64,000 nucleotides of DNA from Yaniella flava. Its GTDB lineage: Bacteria; Actinomycetota; Actinomycetes; Actinomycetales; Micrococcaceae. Each line of letters begins with the position of its first letter. Position 1 is the stretch's first letter. The translations under genes were made by a program, and so were the position numbers. The notes below the pieces were generated by a model. It was given only the letters and a program-made list of their open reading frames with translations. It was not told the DNA's origin and did not search any database. Shown here piece after piece: positions 35,149 through 44,258 of this stretch. The stretch covers positions 97,835 through 161,834 of the forward strand of contig NZ_BAAAMN010000016.1 of NCBI RefSeq assembly GCF_039529295.1, in the 5' to 3' direction.

Positions 35149-36339
35149 TTATTCGTGCGGCCAGCCGCAGTAGGATTCGGCGAGGTATTGTTTGCCATAT
35201 GTGGAACCCACCACGGTGTGCAACTCACCGATGGCACGACGGGTTTCAAATGAGCTGGCATCCTCGCGGGTGTGCAGCATACTGGTCATCCAGTAGGAGA
35301 AGTTCTGCGCTTTCCAAACCCGCTTGAGTGCAGTTTCAGAGTAGTTGTCAATGCCGGTGCTGTCCGCGTTGGTGAAGTACTGTTCGAGTGCGCTGAAGAG
35401 TACCTTGACGTCGGCAAGTGCTAGGTTGAGCCCTTTCGCTCCGGTTGGTGGCACAGTGTGCCCCGCGTCGCCGGCCAGAAACAGGTTGCCCCAGCGCATG
35501 GGCTCGGCCACGAACGAGCGGAACTTCAGCACAGTTTTTTCAAAGATCGGTCCGCGTTTGAGTTGGAAGCCATCTGGTCCGTCGACGCGTGCCTGCAGTT
35601 CGGCCCAAATCTCGTCCTCGGTCCAGTCGTCGGGATTTTCTTCGGGATCACACTGGAAATAGTGACGCTGCACCGTCTCGTTGCGCTGAGAGATCAGTGC
35701 AAAACCACGCGGAGAGTTCGCATAGATGAGCTCCTCTGCACTCGGTGGGGCTTCTGTCAGGATGCCAAACCAGGCAAAGGGGTACTCGATCTTGTGTTCG
35801 AGGCGTGTCTCGGAGGGAATAGCCCGACGACAATATGAACGCGAACCGTCGGTGCCCACCACGATCTGTGCTTCGATGACGCCTGAAGCGCCCTGCTCGT
35901 TGGTGTAATGGATCTTGGGGCGGTCGCTTTCCACTTCGGTCAGATCGGTGACGGTATGTTCATACCGCACATCGCCGTTGTCACGAGCACGAGCTGCCGC
36001 AAGATCTACGAAGACTTCGTTTTGCGGGTAGAGCCAAACGGAGGCGTCAATGAGCTCTTTGAAATTAATGCGATGTGATTCTCCGTCGAACCGCAGGTCA
36101 ATGCCGTGGTGTTCATAGCCGATGTCTTTGACGCGGGATTCCACGCCGTAGTCGGTCAGCAGTTCCACAGCGCCGGTTTCTAAAATGCCCGCGCGGTGCG
36201 TATTTTTGATCGTGTCGTAATCGCGTGCTTCCAACACGATGTTGTCGATGCCGGCGCGTTGCAGCAGGTGCGATAGCATCAAACCGGCCGGCCCACCGCC
36301 GACAATACCCACCTGTGTGGTTTCTGTCTGTGTGGTCAT
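35149..36339 (-). CDS. pobA: 4-hydroxybenzoate 3-monooxygenase
   Basis: A 396-residue class A flavoprotein monooxygenase that converts 4-hydroxybenzoate to protocatechuate. The FAD-binding motif is GIVGGGPAGL (residues 11-20), the DG motif is VGTDGSRSYCR, and the second FAD motif is LAGDAGHTVPPTGAKGLNLALAD. Length and the YPQNEV...LAAARARDNGD region match PobA. It is first of the pobA-pcaHGBL run and directly downstream of an IclR gene on the same strand. Confidence 0.96.
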   Translation of the reverse strand: MTTQTETTQVGIVGGGPAGLMLSHLLQRAGIDNIVLEARDYDTIKNTHRAGILETGAVELLTDYGVESRVKDIGYEHHGIDLRFDGESHRINFKELIDASVWLYPQNEVFVDLAAARARDNGDVRYEHTVTDLTEVESDRPKIHYTNEQGASGVIEAQIVVGTDGSRSYCRRAIPSETRLEHKIEYPFAWFGILTEAPPSAEELIYANSPRGFALISQRNETVQRHYFQCDPEENPDDWTEDEIWAELQARVDGPDGFQLKRGPIFEKTVLKFRSFVAEPMRWGNLFLAGDAGHTVPPTGAKGLNLALADVKVLFSALEQYFTNADSTGIDNYSETALKRVWKAQNFSYWMTSMLHTREDASSFETRRAIGELHTVVGSTYGKQYLAESYCGWPHE

Positions 36340-36432
36340 TTCAACTCCTGTCGACTCAGCTCAACGTGACCTACCCTCTCAGTGTCGGATACATGGAGTG
36401 CTCCACGCCACTGGATTCTCACGCAATGAGAA

Positions 36433-37203
36433 TTATGTGGGCTCGGGGAGTGGGTGCAGCGCCCGGGAGAGGCCCCGCGAGGCAGCCATCAGGACCGGGA
36501 TGACGGCGGAACGTTGTTCAAAGTCTTCGGGGACGACGACGGAAATTGCGGCAATAGCGACTCGGTTGCGCCCGGTCAGCGTGTTGAACACCGGGACGGC
36601 TGCGCCGGTGGTGCCATCGTCGAGCATGCCGTCCAGCATGGCGTAGCCCTCGCGTCGGATTTTGGTCAGGGTCGTGTGGATATCGCCGGTCGTCGGGTAG
36701 TTCATGTCTGCAACTTCGGGGTGTGTGGTGAAATATTCTTCGACGATGTAGCCGGGTTGGAAGGCGAGCTGTGCCAATCCCATGGAGACGGTATGGAGTG
36801 GCATGCGGGTTGCCACCGTCGCCTGGTTGACCACGGAGTTGCGCGATGAGAGACGTTCCACCACCAAGACTTCGTGATTATCGAGCACCGAGAGTTGGGT
36901 GTGTTGACGGAATATGGCTTGCACGTCATCAAGAAACGGCATGGCGGCCGTCCGCAGGCTGACGGCGGGGGAGGAACGGGCGACGAGTTCCCACAGGCGC
37001 ATCCCGAGACCGACGGTGCCGTCGGGATAGCGGGTGAGGATATCTTCGGTACTGAGCTGGGTTACGAGGCGATAGGTCGTGGCCAGGGGAATATCGGCGA
37101 GCCGGGAGAGTTCTGCAACGGAAAGCTGTCTGCGCCGGGCATCAAATGCCGACAGAATGCGCAGGATTCGGTCTAAAAGTGTCTCACCTGAGGGATGCTT
37201 CAT
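36433..37203 (-). CDS. IclR-family regulator next to pobA
   Basis: A 256-residue IclR protein. Its winged helix is ILRILSAFDARRRQLSVAELSRLADIPLATTYRLVTQLSTEDIL, followed by the effector domain (VLVVERLSSRNSV, ATRMPLHTVSMGLAQLAF, GYAMLDGMLDDGTTGAAVPV). It probably controls pobA and/or the adjacent symporter. ATG 37203 is chosen because the family begins here; the frame remains open to 37383. No clear Shine-Dalgarno. It differs clearly from the PcaR-like protein at the other end of the cluster. Confidence 0.85.
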   Translation of the reverse strand: MKHPSGETLLDRILRILSAFDARRRQLSVAELSRLADIPLATTYRLVTQLSTEDILTRYPDGTVGLGMRLWELVARSSPAVSLRTAAMPFLDDVQAIFRQHTQLSVLDNHEVLVVERLSSRNSVVNQATVATRMPLHTVSMGLAQLAFQPGYIVEEYFTTHPEVADMNYPTTGDIHTTLTKIRREGYAMLDGMLDDGTTGAAVPVFNTLTGRNRVAIAAISVVVPEDFEQRSAVIPVLMAASRGLSRALHPLPEPT

Positions 37204-37327
37204 GGTGCTTTGTAGTGTATCGGCCCTCTGGGATGCTGCGCAGTGGTTAACCAAATATTCCCGTCGGCTTGCGGAACCGGCTACGGCCGAGTCCACAAGC
37301 GGACGGGAATTTGTCAACGTCGAGTCG

Positions 37328-37456
37328 TTAGATAATCGTGCGTCTCTCGCGGCGGGCTTCAGCCCAATCCTTGAAGAACCCACGTGCGATGACGAACATG
37401 CCGCCGGCCACCAGTACCGGCCACATCAGAATGTAAAAGGTCAGTCCAGCAGTCAT
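37328..37456 (-). CDS. 42-residue symporter small accessory membrane protein
   Basis: A tiny protein with one membrane helix (LTFYILMWPVLVAGGMFVIARGFF) and a basic tail (WAEARRERR). A strong ribosome-binding site (AAGGAGAATAAT) precedes its ATG, which starts one base after the stop codon of the SSS symporter gene. Such small subunits accompany several actinobacterial SSS and NSS transporters. Its pairing with the symporter is inferred from position and type. Confidence 0.7.
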   Translation of the reverse strand: MTAGLTFYILMWPVLVAGGMFVIARGFFKDWAEARRERRTII

Positions 37457-37457
37457 A

Positions 37458-39176
37458 TTATTCTCCTTGTTTCTTCCCGGTTGTGTTTTTGACTGAGACA
37501 AGTTCGGTCTCTGTGAGCTCTTCTTCCTCAGGATCGAAGTCACCGGTGATCTTCTGAATCACCGAGTAGTCAAAGTTTTCTTTGGACCGCACGGACATGA
37601 AGTAGCACACGAGGAAGCTCACCGCGTAGGCCACAAGTGATCCGGTCAACACTGGATAGTCCCGTAGGTAGTCGAAACTGAAGGGCAAGACCGCGACCAT
37701 GGCGACTGTCGCGATGATCAGGGCTGGTTTCATGCCGAAGAACCCGAAGCCCATGATGCCAAGGATGACGCCGACCCCAACGATCGAAATGAGCTCTACG
37801 CCGTAACCCAGGATGCCATCGACGGGGATCCATTCGAAGCGAACAGGTAAGAAAAAGACCAGGGCGGCCAGCACTGACGTGGTGAAGGCTGCGTTTGTGA
37901 TCTTCTTCCAGTAGAACGATGCGATGACCGGAAAGACCAGGCAACCCCACATCGCGCCGACGAACACTAAGAGGTCCAGAATACTGAACTGCGCCGTCGC
38001 GAAATAGAGTGCGGCCGCCGTGGCGACGATCATGGTGACACGACCGATGAGCAGCATGGTACGTGGGTTTGCCTTGCCGCGGCCCTTGCCTTGACCGTAA
38101 ATATCGGTCATCACAATGGACGACAGTGCGGAAAGATCTGAGTCGGCGGTCGACGACAGCGAGCCGATGATCATGATGAATGCCAGGCACAACAGCACTG
38201 GGCCGAGATATGTGCCAGCCATCTGTGGGATGAGGTTGTTGAGGTCTCCATCAAGTGGTTCGAGACCAATATATAGTGCAATGACGCCGAACATGCCGAT
38301 GCCGATAATCGTGGCACCGTACCCGACCGTTGCGGTAATGAACGTTGGTTTGATGAGATCTTCACGTACCGCAAAGAGACGCTGAGCGATCGTTTGGTTT
38401 CCGATGGCGTAGGCGAGGACGGCAGCAATGTAGGGTGCGCCTTGGTTCATGAACGCTTCGGATGAGAAGAAATTTTGCTGTTCAGCGGTTACGTTGCCGG
38501 CAGCGGCGCCAGCTTCGAACATGCTCGGGCCGCCGGCGGCGAAGAAGACCACCGGAATGATGATGGCGGTGGCCCCGAGCATGGCCATTACCTGCCCAAA
38601 GTCGGTCAGAACAGAAGCGCGGAAACCGGACCACAGGGTATAGAGCAGTACACCGGCCGCCACGACGACAATGCCGGTGCCAAATGTCAGAGGCGTCAGG
38701 ATCGCGAAGAGCGCTCCGCCAGCAATAAAATTTGAGGTGAGAGAGATGGTGGAGCCCAGAACATTGGAGCCAGCCAGCATCAGTTGTGAAGAGCGGCCAT
38801 GCCGTGCATACATGACTTCGGCTAGCGTATGCGCTCTGGGTGCCACTTTTCGAATGCGTTTACCGAAGGGATAGATGAACAGAATCATCAGCGCGCCCCA
38901 GAGTCCGTAGTGGATTGGTCCAGAGACACCGTAGTTATATCCAGCCTCGGCCGATGCGTACATCGACGACGCCCAGATCCAGGTAGCTGTCATGGAGGCC
39001 GCGGAAACACCGAAACCGATTTTGTTTCCAGCAGTCATGTAATCATCAGCGTTCTCCTTTTTACGGCTGATGAACCATGACATGAGCAGAGTTCCTCCGT
39101 AAAAGAGGACGATCAACAACACCACGACAGGGATGGATATTTGGAATAATTCTTGACCTTGCGATGCAGGTGGCAC
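37458..39176 (-). CDS. SSS-family sodium:solute symporter
   Basis: A 572-residue integral membrane protein with about 14 helices. It shows the SSS-family blocks DDYMTAGNKIGFGVSAASMTATWIWASSMY, GPIHYGLWGALMILFIYPFGKRIR and SLSSTADSDLSALSSIVMTDIYGQG (sodium-binding region). The start is GTG 39176 with AAAGGA upstream. Its location between two transport/regulatory genes of the aromatic cluster suggests uptake of an aromatic acid such as 4-hydroxybenzoate, but SSS proteins also carry acetate, urea or proline. Confidence 0.88.
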   Translation of the reverse strand: MPPASQGQELFQISIPVVVLLIVLFYGGTLLMSWFISRKKENADDYMTAGNKIGFGVSAASMTATWIWASSMYASAEAGYNYGVSGPIHYGLWGALMILFIYPFGKRIRKVAPRAHTLAEVMYARHGRSSQLMLAGSNVLGSTISLTSNFIAGGALFAILTPLTFGTGIVVVAAGVLLYTLWSGFRASVLTDFGQVMAMLGATAIIIPVVFFAAGGPSMFEAGAAAGNVTAEQQNFFSSEAFMNQGAPYIAAVLAYAIGNQTIAQRLFAVREDLIKPTFITATVGYGATIIGIGMFGVIALYIGLEPLDGDLNNLIPQMAGTYLGPVLLCLAFIMIIGSLSSTADSDLSALSSIVMTDIYGQGKGRGKANPRTMLLIGRVTMIVATAAALYFATAQFSILDLLVFVGAMWGCLVFPVIASFYWKKITNAAFTTSVLAALVFFLPVRFEWIPVDGILGYGVELISIVGVGVILGIMGFGFFGMKPALIIATVAMVAVLPFSFDYLRDYPVLTGSLVAYAVSFLVCYFMSVRSKENFDYSVIQKITGDFDPEEEELTETELVSVKNTTGKKQGE

Positions 39177-39534
39177 AGCATTCCTTTCGCTCGAACGTCC
39201 AATATGGCGCCTCTTGCGCCATACGGCCCGACCTCTCGCGCAGGCTCACTCCGATGCAACGATTAAACGCATCGCCACAGAACAGTTGCCGTGGTTAAAG
39301 CACAACATTTCAAACCAGGTCGGGCACTCACGCAGGATTTCGACTGGCTGCACAGGCCCGGATACTCTTCGGCGCGCGCCTTAGTCAAACCCACTTTTCG
39401 TGAGTTTCAACTCCTTAGTTGAACAAGGGTTAACATTACACAGTTGAGGGAGAATAGCGAATCCGTAACGCCCCGATCCTGCTATAAACGCTGCCGAACC
39501 GAGTTGGAGCCTTAATAAAGACTCCTTAAATATC
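39177..39534. other. Intergenic region upstream of the SSS symporter gene
   Basis: About 360 bp without a gene. It should contain the symporter promoter on the minus strand. I see no strong palindrome except the terminator that follows. It is AT-richer at 39380-39530. Confidence 0.4.
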
Positions 39535-39572
39535 TCGGGGCATGACGCAGTGGATACTGCATCATGCCCCGA
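39535..39572 (-). terminator. Terminator after the MFS gene
   Basis: A 16-bp stem with one mismatch (TCGGGGCATGACGCAG / CTGCATCATGCCCCGA) and a 6-nt loop, 17 nt beyond the MFS stop. It is the strongest hairpin in the neighbourhood. Confidence 0.8.
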
Positions 39573-39589
39573 CGGTGTGTCGTGCAGAC

Positions 39590-40877
39590 CTAGATCCTGA
39601 CCTTCTGGTCGACGTGCTCAACAACCCGTTGGGAGGTGACCTCATGGTTCGAGCGTTTTCCACGAGATTCCTTCGCCATCCGGATGCCCAGCAAACTCAG
39701 CGCCGATAGCCCGGCAACGAGCCACCAACCGAGAGCGGAGCTACCGAGCTGGGTACCCAATGTGTAGACGTAGGGGACGACGACCGCGCCCAAGTTGCCA
39801 AGCGTCAGTACCAGGCCCAATGCCGTTGCGAAGTCCTGACTCGAGACTTCTTCGGGGTATTCACTTGGTGACACGCTGGCGGGGGAGAGATACATCATGC
39901 CGAAGACGCCGATCAGGCTGAGGACGACCCACAGTAGAACATTGCTGACGAGTGGTATGAGCGCCAACAGGACGACGATGATAGTCGCTGGGACCCATAG
40001 TGTGGAACGGAATTTCTTGGCGCGGTCTGCGAAGATACCGCCGAGGATTGAACCTGGGATACCCACCAACAGCATGACCAGGCCCAGCAGGCTGGCGTGT
40101 GAGGAGCTGAAACCGTGCTCGGTTTCAGCAAACCCAGGGCCGAGCTGGGACACCGTAAAGAATGCCCCGTAGGCGGCAACACTGACGATACCGATGCCCC
40201 ACATGGTCTTCGATGTCAATACCTTCTTCGTGTTGGCCCAGCTAAACTCATCACCTTCGAGCTCATCCATATTTTTCGGAATCTCGATGAGCGCGGCTGC
40301 GGCCAGTGCAATGACGATACCGATCCCGGTCGCAATCCACAGGCTGCTTCGCCAGTCCATAGCCTCCGTGAGGATTGTCCAGACGTACAGTCCAACAGCA
40401 GAGCCTCCGGTCAATCCCAGGCCGTTGAGGATGCCGGCCACGAGTTTGCCGTTTTCAGGTTTAGACCAGTAGTTACCCAACGGGAAAATGGATGCGACGA
40501 CCAAAGACATGCCGATGCCACCGATAAAGCGCGAGGTCAGCATGAATCCATAGGACCCGGACATGGCAATCAGGCCGCTAGAGACGGCGGTTATCAGGCC
40601 GCCCCAGACCGCGACGTGTTTCAAACCCCAGGCAGCTGCTGCGAAAACCTGCCGGCACATGAGCAATCGAATACCCCAGGAACCACAGTGACACCATCAA
40701 CCCGACCTGTGAGTAACTCAAGCCGAGCTCTGTGGTCAACGTTGGATATGCAGGAACGATCGCATACATCTGCAATCCGTGTGAAAATGCGAGCAGCGTC
40801 GAAATCGTGATGACTGTGCCGCCTGTCCGCTTTTTCGGCGGATTCCCCGCGAGATTTGGTGCCGTATGAGTCTTCAG
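39590..40877 (-). pseudogene. MFS transporter gene with frameshift and probable CTG start
   Basis: A major facilitator of about 428 residues split between two frames. The N-terminal part (...GGTVITISTLLAFSHGLQMYAIVPAYPTLTTE..., to GYSIAHVPAGF) is in one frame. The rest, from AAAAWGLKHVAVWGG onward through 11 helices to the stop at 39590, is in another. One extra base near 40645 explains it. No ATG, GTG or TTG exists upstream of TM1; a GGAGGAG ribosome-binding site lies six bases before a CTG (40875-40877). The cluster suggests an aromatic-acid carrier. Sequencing error remains possible. Confidence 0.7.
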
Positions 40878-40890
40878 AAAATACTCCTCC

Positions 40891-41656
40891 AGTGCTCAAA
40901 AATTGCAAGGCAGATCAGTCACGTTCCAGTCGCACACACCTCCGTCGTCCTGCGGCTCATAGCTGACTATCGCCAAAGTCATCTCTGGCATTACATCAAG
41001 TTTTGAGATTCTTGACGCGGTTACAAGCCTCTTGCATGAACCATCTCGAAGCGGCTTCTTCCCCCGCTGTTTCGCGGGTCATCCCAGCCGTGCTTCTCCT
41101 GTTGTCCTCGCGCTGCTCGGACAGTTTGCGGGGTGGTCCAACGAGCTTCAGCTTAGCGTGACGGGACATTTCCCGACAGTTGAAGTGGCCGATTTGCGAC
41201 GAAAACCGGTTTTCGGAGTATCAAATAAAGCGCAAATCTTTCCAGAATTCAGCATGAAAAAGCGATATTGAATGGTGGCGCGAGAATAATCGATGAATTT
41301 CACCCGCTCCCTAGGGATTGCAGATCATGAGGGACTCGAGATCCCTTGCCGCCGGTGGGTATTTCAGGTGGCGAATGTTGGACAGCAGGCCCAGGAAAAG
41401 TGCTCATGTTGCTTAGCCCATTTCATCGGTAGCGAACCTGCTCGCAAGACGGTGAGAGAAGTGCTGGACGCGTCGTATCCACGAGGACAATTGCCGGAGA
41501 AAATTCGGGTAGGTGAGACTAGCGAGTGACTACATGGCCCCCTACATCATCGACGCCGAGAGGAGGCCAGAGATATAGCCTCGGGATGCCAGGGGTCGGC
41601 TCCTCCGTCGCGTTGAGAGCCCGGCCGTGACGCGTGAGAGGGGTCAAGCAAGGCGA
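40891..41656. other. 766-bp region without a recognisable gene
   Basis: Open frames at 41032-41271 and 41293-41529 have no ribosome-binding sites, no recognisable domains and unusual composition. The first 120 bp should contain the MFS gene's promoter on the minus strand. The region separates the aromatic cluster from tRNA-Ser(TGA) and might be the remnant of a deleted or decayed segment; no insertion-sequence ends were seen. Confidence 0.4.
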
Positions 41657-41689
41657 AAGGCCCCCGAATCGCGATGATTCGGGGGCCTC
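41657..41689. terminator. Terminator of tRNA-Ser(TGA)
   Basis: A perfect 12-bp inverted repeat (GGCCCCCGAATC / GATTCGGGGGCC) with a 5-nt loop, immediately downstream of the minus-strand tRNA. Confidence 0.8.
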
Positions 41690-41694
41690 GTCAG

Positions 41695-41782
41695 CGGATG
41701 GTGGGGGATTTGAACCCCCGGGACGGGGTTGCCGCCCTCTGGTTTTCAAGACCAGCTCCTTCGGCCGCTCGGACAACCATCC
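41695..41782 (-). tRNA. tRNA-Ser (anticodon TGA)
   Basis: An 88-nt class II tRNA. The acceptor is GGATGGT/ACCATCC with discriminator G, the anticodon stem-loop CTGGT-CTTGAAA-ACCAG (anticodon TGA) and T-loop GGTTCAAATCC with a long variable arm. CCA is not encoded. Confidence 0.97.
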
Positions 41783-41876
41783 AGACGAGGTAACAGTGTA
41801 CCCGCTGAAACCCGCACGTGCCTAATCGGGCAGGCTGAGGGCTGGGACGGCCATACGTTGACGCCAGCGAACCTGA

Positions 41877-42911
41877 ATGACGATGATGAAACATATGTCC
41901 TTACCTCCACAAATGCAAGCAATTCGCTTTATTCCTCAGCGCGGCGTCGACAAACTCAGCAAGGAGCATCCTGCTGATATTCGCCTCGTCTCCCAGGATG
42001 TACCGAAGGTGGCAGCAGGGGAGGTGTTGATCAAAGTTGAAGCTGCTGGCATCAACAACGCCGATGTGCTCCAGCGCATCGGAGGTTACAACGTGCCAGA
42101 AGGCGCCACGGATATTCCTGGCCTCGAAGTAGCTGGGACTATTGCCGCGGTCGGCGAGGGCGTATCCGATTGGAACGTCGATGACCGCGTATGCGCGCTG
42201 CTCGCTGGTGGTGGTTATGCTCAATACGTGGTTGTGGATGCGCTCCAGGTGCTGCCTGTGCCAGATCAGCTCGATGCCATTGAAGCCGCAGGTATTGTCG
42301 AGACAGCCGCCACCGTATGGTTCAACGTTTTCATGACCGCAAAATTTCAAAAGGGCGATCGAGTCCTCATACATGGGGGCGCCGGAGGTATCGGCACGAT
42401 GGCCGTCCAAATGGTGAAAGCGATGGGTGGCCAGCCAATCGCCACGGCAGGTTCCGACGCGAAAGTCGAGTATGCGCAATTTCTCGGGGCCCACGGCATA
42501 AACTATCGAACCGAGGATTTTGTGGAACGCATCGACGAGATCACCGATGGTCACGGTGCTGACATTATTCTCGATATCGTTGCCGCCCAATACTCTGAAG
42601 ATAATATGCGAGCCCTTGCACACGGTGGCCGTTGGGTCGTCATTGGCACTCAAGGCGGTATCAAGGGGCCAATCAATTTTCTACGGCTCATGGCCAAGCA
42701 AGCGGTGCTGACGGGCAATCTTCTGCGTCCACGCACAGCATCGGAAAAAGGCGAAATTCTTCGCGGTGTGGCCGAGCAGATTTGGCCGCTGTTTACCGAA
42801 GGGAAGATTGACCCGCTCATTGCCCAAACGTTTGCGCTCGCAGAGACCGCAGAAGCTTACGAACGTTTTGCAGAGCCAGACCGTGTTGGAAAAATCGTGT
42901 TGACAGTATGA
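41877..42911 (+). CDS. Quinone oxidoreductase-like protein (MDR superfamily)
   Basis: A 344-residue zinc-independent medium-chain dehydrogenase/reductase. It has the N-terminal GroES-like fold (VLIKVEAAGINNADVLQRIGGY, PGLEVAGTIAAVGEGV) and the NADPH-binding motif VLIHGGAGGIGTMAVQMVKAMGG. The PIG3/TP53I3-like features (FLRLMAKQAVLTGNLLRPRT) suggest reduction of quinones. There are several ATGs in a row and no ribosome-binding site; MQAIRF (ATG 41913) is the family-typical start, so the true N-terminus may be up to 12 residues later. Confidence 0.85.
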   Translation: MTMMKHMSLPPQMQAIRFIPQRGVDKLSKEHPADIRLVSQDVPKVAAGEVLIKVEAAGINNADVLQRIGGYNVPEGATDIPGLEVAGTIAAVGEGVSDWNVDDRVCALLAGGGYAQYVVVDALQVLPVPDQLDAIEAAGIVETAATVWFNVFMTAKFQKGDRVLIHGGAGGIGTMAVQMVKAMGGQPIATAGSDAKVEYAQFLGAHGINYRTEDFVERIDEITDGHGADIILDIVAAQYSEDNMRALAHGGRWVVIGTQGGIKGPINFLRLMAKQAVLTGNLLRPRTASEKGEILRGVAEQIWPLFTEGKIDPLIAQTFALAETAEAYERFAEPDRVGKIVLTV

Positions 42912-42925
42912 GACACTGATTGGTG

Positions 42926-43372
42926 ATGAGACCCCGCCCGTTTGCCCGCCGTCGTGAGGCAAAGAAACTCGATCAAGAGCTTGGCACCCTGTTGTGGCGC
43001 CATGCTCATGACCGTTTTGCCCGCTCGCTGGATCGGTACTGGCAAATTATTGCGCCAGACCGGCAACACGAGATTTCGAAAGAAGAACAGAATGGGCTCG
43101 TCAATGCGGGCAATGTATTGACTGACGCGCTTGAAACAGTCCGCACCATCTGTTCTGACGCACGTGAACGTTTTGGCGAACGTGATCTTGATGTGCCACC
43201 CGGAGCAAACGATATCCATCGTTTGATGTCTCGCGCCGCCAATGATCTCGCCGCTACGGCTCAGGCAGCTGCTATGTTTCAGCGTGGCCAAGCAGATATT
43301 CAATCGGTCGGTATGCGAGCAGAAAAAGTATTGGAATCTGTCACGGCAGCTCAAGAACTCACAAAGCGCTAA
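42926..43372 (+). CDS. Uncharacterised helical protein downstream of the oxidoreductase
   Basis: A 148-residue, charged, mostly helical protein (MRPRPFARRREAKKLDQELGTLL..., later MSRAANDLAATAQAAAMFQRGQAD). No membrane helix or known domain. It begins 14 nt after the quinone oxidoreductase stop and is probably co-transcribed. Start candidates TTG 42920, GTG 42923 and ATG 42926 are clustered without a clear ribosome-binding site. It looks like an actinobacterial-specific protein; I do not know its function. Confidence 0.65.
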   Translation: MRPRPFARRREAKKLDQELGTLLWRHAHDRFARSLDRYWQIIAPDRQHEISKEEQNGLVNAGNVLTDALETVRTICSDARERFGERDLDVPPGANDIHRLMSRAANDLAATAQAAAMFQRGQADIQSVGMRAEKVLESVTAAQELTKR

Positions 43373-43439
43373 CAGTTCTATCGCTCGAGCAGAATACAAA
43401 CAGGTGCGCTCACTGCACGTTGAGCACTACAGTGGTGGC

Positions 43440-44162
43440 ATGTCGTCAACGCAAGACGGAAACGCGCCCGGTGGGCAGGACCGCAACGAAACGGATTCCT
43501 CTCGTTTCGCATGGGAATCACTCATCCGCAATACAGCACTTGTCGTAGTGCTCCTTCTGCTGCTCTGGTTAGTGTTCAACGTCCAACTGCCTTCCGCCGA
43601 CGAGTTGCGTGACCTCATCGCTTCTTGGGGGTGGGCCGCATGGCTGATCTTTATCGGTATCTACGCCGTGGTGGGGTTGACTCCGATTCCGGTGACCGTC
43701 ATGGCCGTGACGGCCGGATTGCTCTTTGGCGTGGTCGAAGGAACCATCCTGTCGGTCATTGGGGTCCTCATCGGCTGCTGGGGTGCATACTGGATGGCTC
43801 GTGGTCTCGGACGTGAAGCGACCGCTAAATTGTTGGGTTCACATCACAGCACGGTTGAACGCCACCTGGATCAGGCCGGGTTTCAAGCAGTGTTTATGCT
43901 CAGGTTGCTGCCTGGCTTCCCTTATTGGCCCATCAACTATGGCAGTGGGGCGTTCGGCGTGGGCCAACGGGCTTACATGCTGGCCAGTATTATCGCGGTC
44001 ATCCCAGGTCAGATCTCCCTGGTTGCCATCGGCGCATTCATCTCAGCTCCAAACATTTGGCATGGCGCCGTTGTGGGGATCGGATGGGCAGTGGTGATCG
44101 TGCTGACGATTTGGTCCTACCGACGCTGGCAAGCAGCACGGCCGGAGAGCGCTACAGAATAA
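43440..44162 (+). CDS. VTT-domain (TVP38/TMEM64, DedA-like) membrane protein
   Basis: A 240-residue inner-membrane protein. After an acidic N-terminus it has a first helix (ALVVVLLLLLWLVFNV), then the VTT core: PIPVTVMAVTAGLLFGVVEG, ARGLGREATAKLLG and FMLRLLPGFPYWPINYGSGAFGVGQRAYMLASIIAVIPGQ. Members are implicated in membrane lipid homeostasis, including undecaprenyl phosphate flipping for some DedA relatives. ATG 43440 is chosen over an upstream frame extension because TACAGT (43428-43433) lies six bases before it, suggesting a leaderless mRNA. Confidence 0.82.
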   Translation: MSSTQDGNAPGGQDRNETDSSRFAWESLIRNTALVVVLLLLLWLVFNVQLPSADELRDLIASWGWAAWLIFIGIYAVVGLTPIPVTVMAVTAGLLFGVVEGTILSVIGVLIGCWGAYWMARGLGREATAKLLGSHHSTVERHLDQAGFQAVFMLRLLPGFPYWPINYGSGAFGVGQRAYMLASIIAVIPGQISLVAIGAFISAPNIWHGAVVGIGWAVVIVLTIWSYRRWQAARPESATE

Positions 44163-44219
44163 CTCGCCTGTGCCCCATGTCACCAGTGATGTATCGGTCA
44201 GTCAGAGTGACAATAAAAA

Positions 44220-44238
44220 ACTTGCACAGTGTGCAAGT
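44220..44238. promoter_or_regulatory. 19-bp palindrome ACTTGCACAGTGTGCAAGT, putative TetR operator with promoter
   Basis: A perfect inverted repeat with a central G. It overlaps the -35 element TTGCAC (44222-44227), which is 17 bp from the -10 element TAGTAT (44245-44250). ATG 44259 follows eight bases later. The layout is typical for TetR autorepression. Confidence 0.65.
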
Positions 44239-44258
44239 TTTGTTTAGTATCGTCTTCT

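Noticed and set aside
41032..41271. 79-codon open frame in the gap after the MFS gene
   Set aside because: No ribosome-binding site and composition unlike the window's genes.
41293..41529. 78-codon open frame MNFTRSLGIADHE...
   Set aside because: No ribosome-binding site, no domain, and no neighbour to support it.
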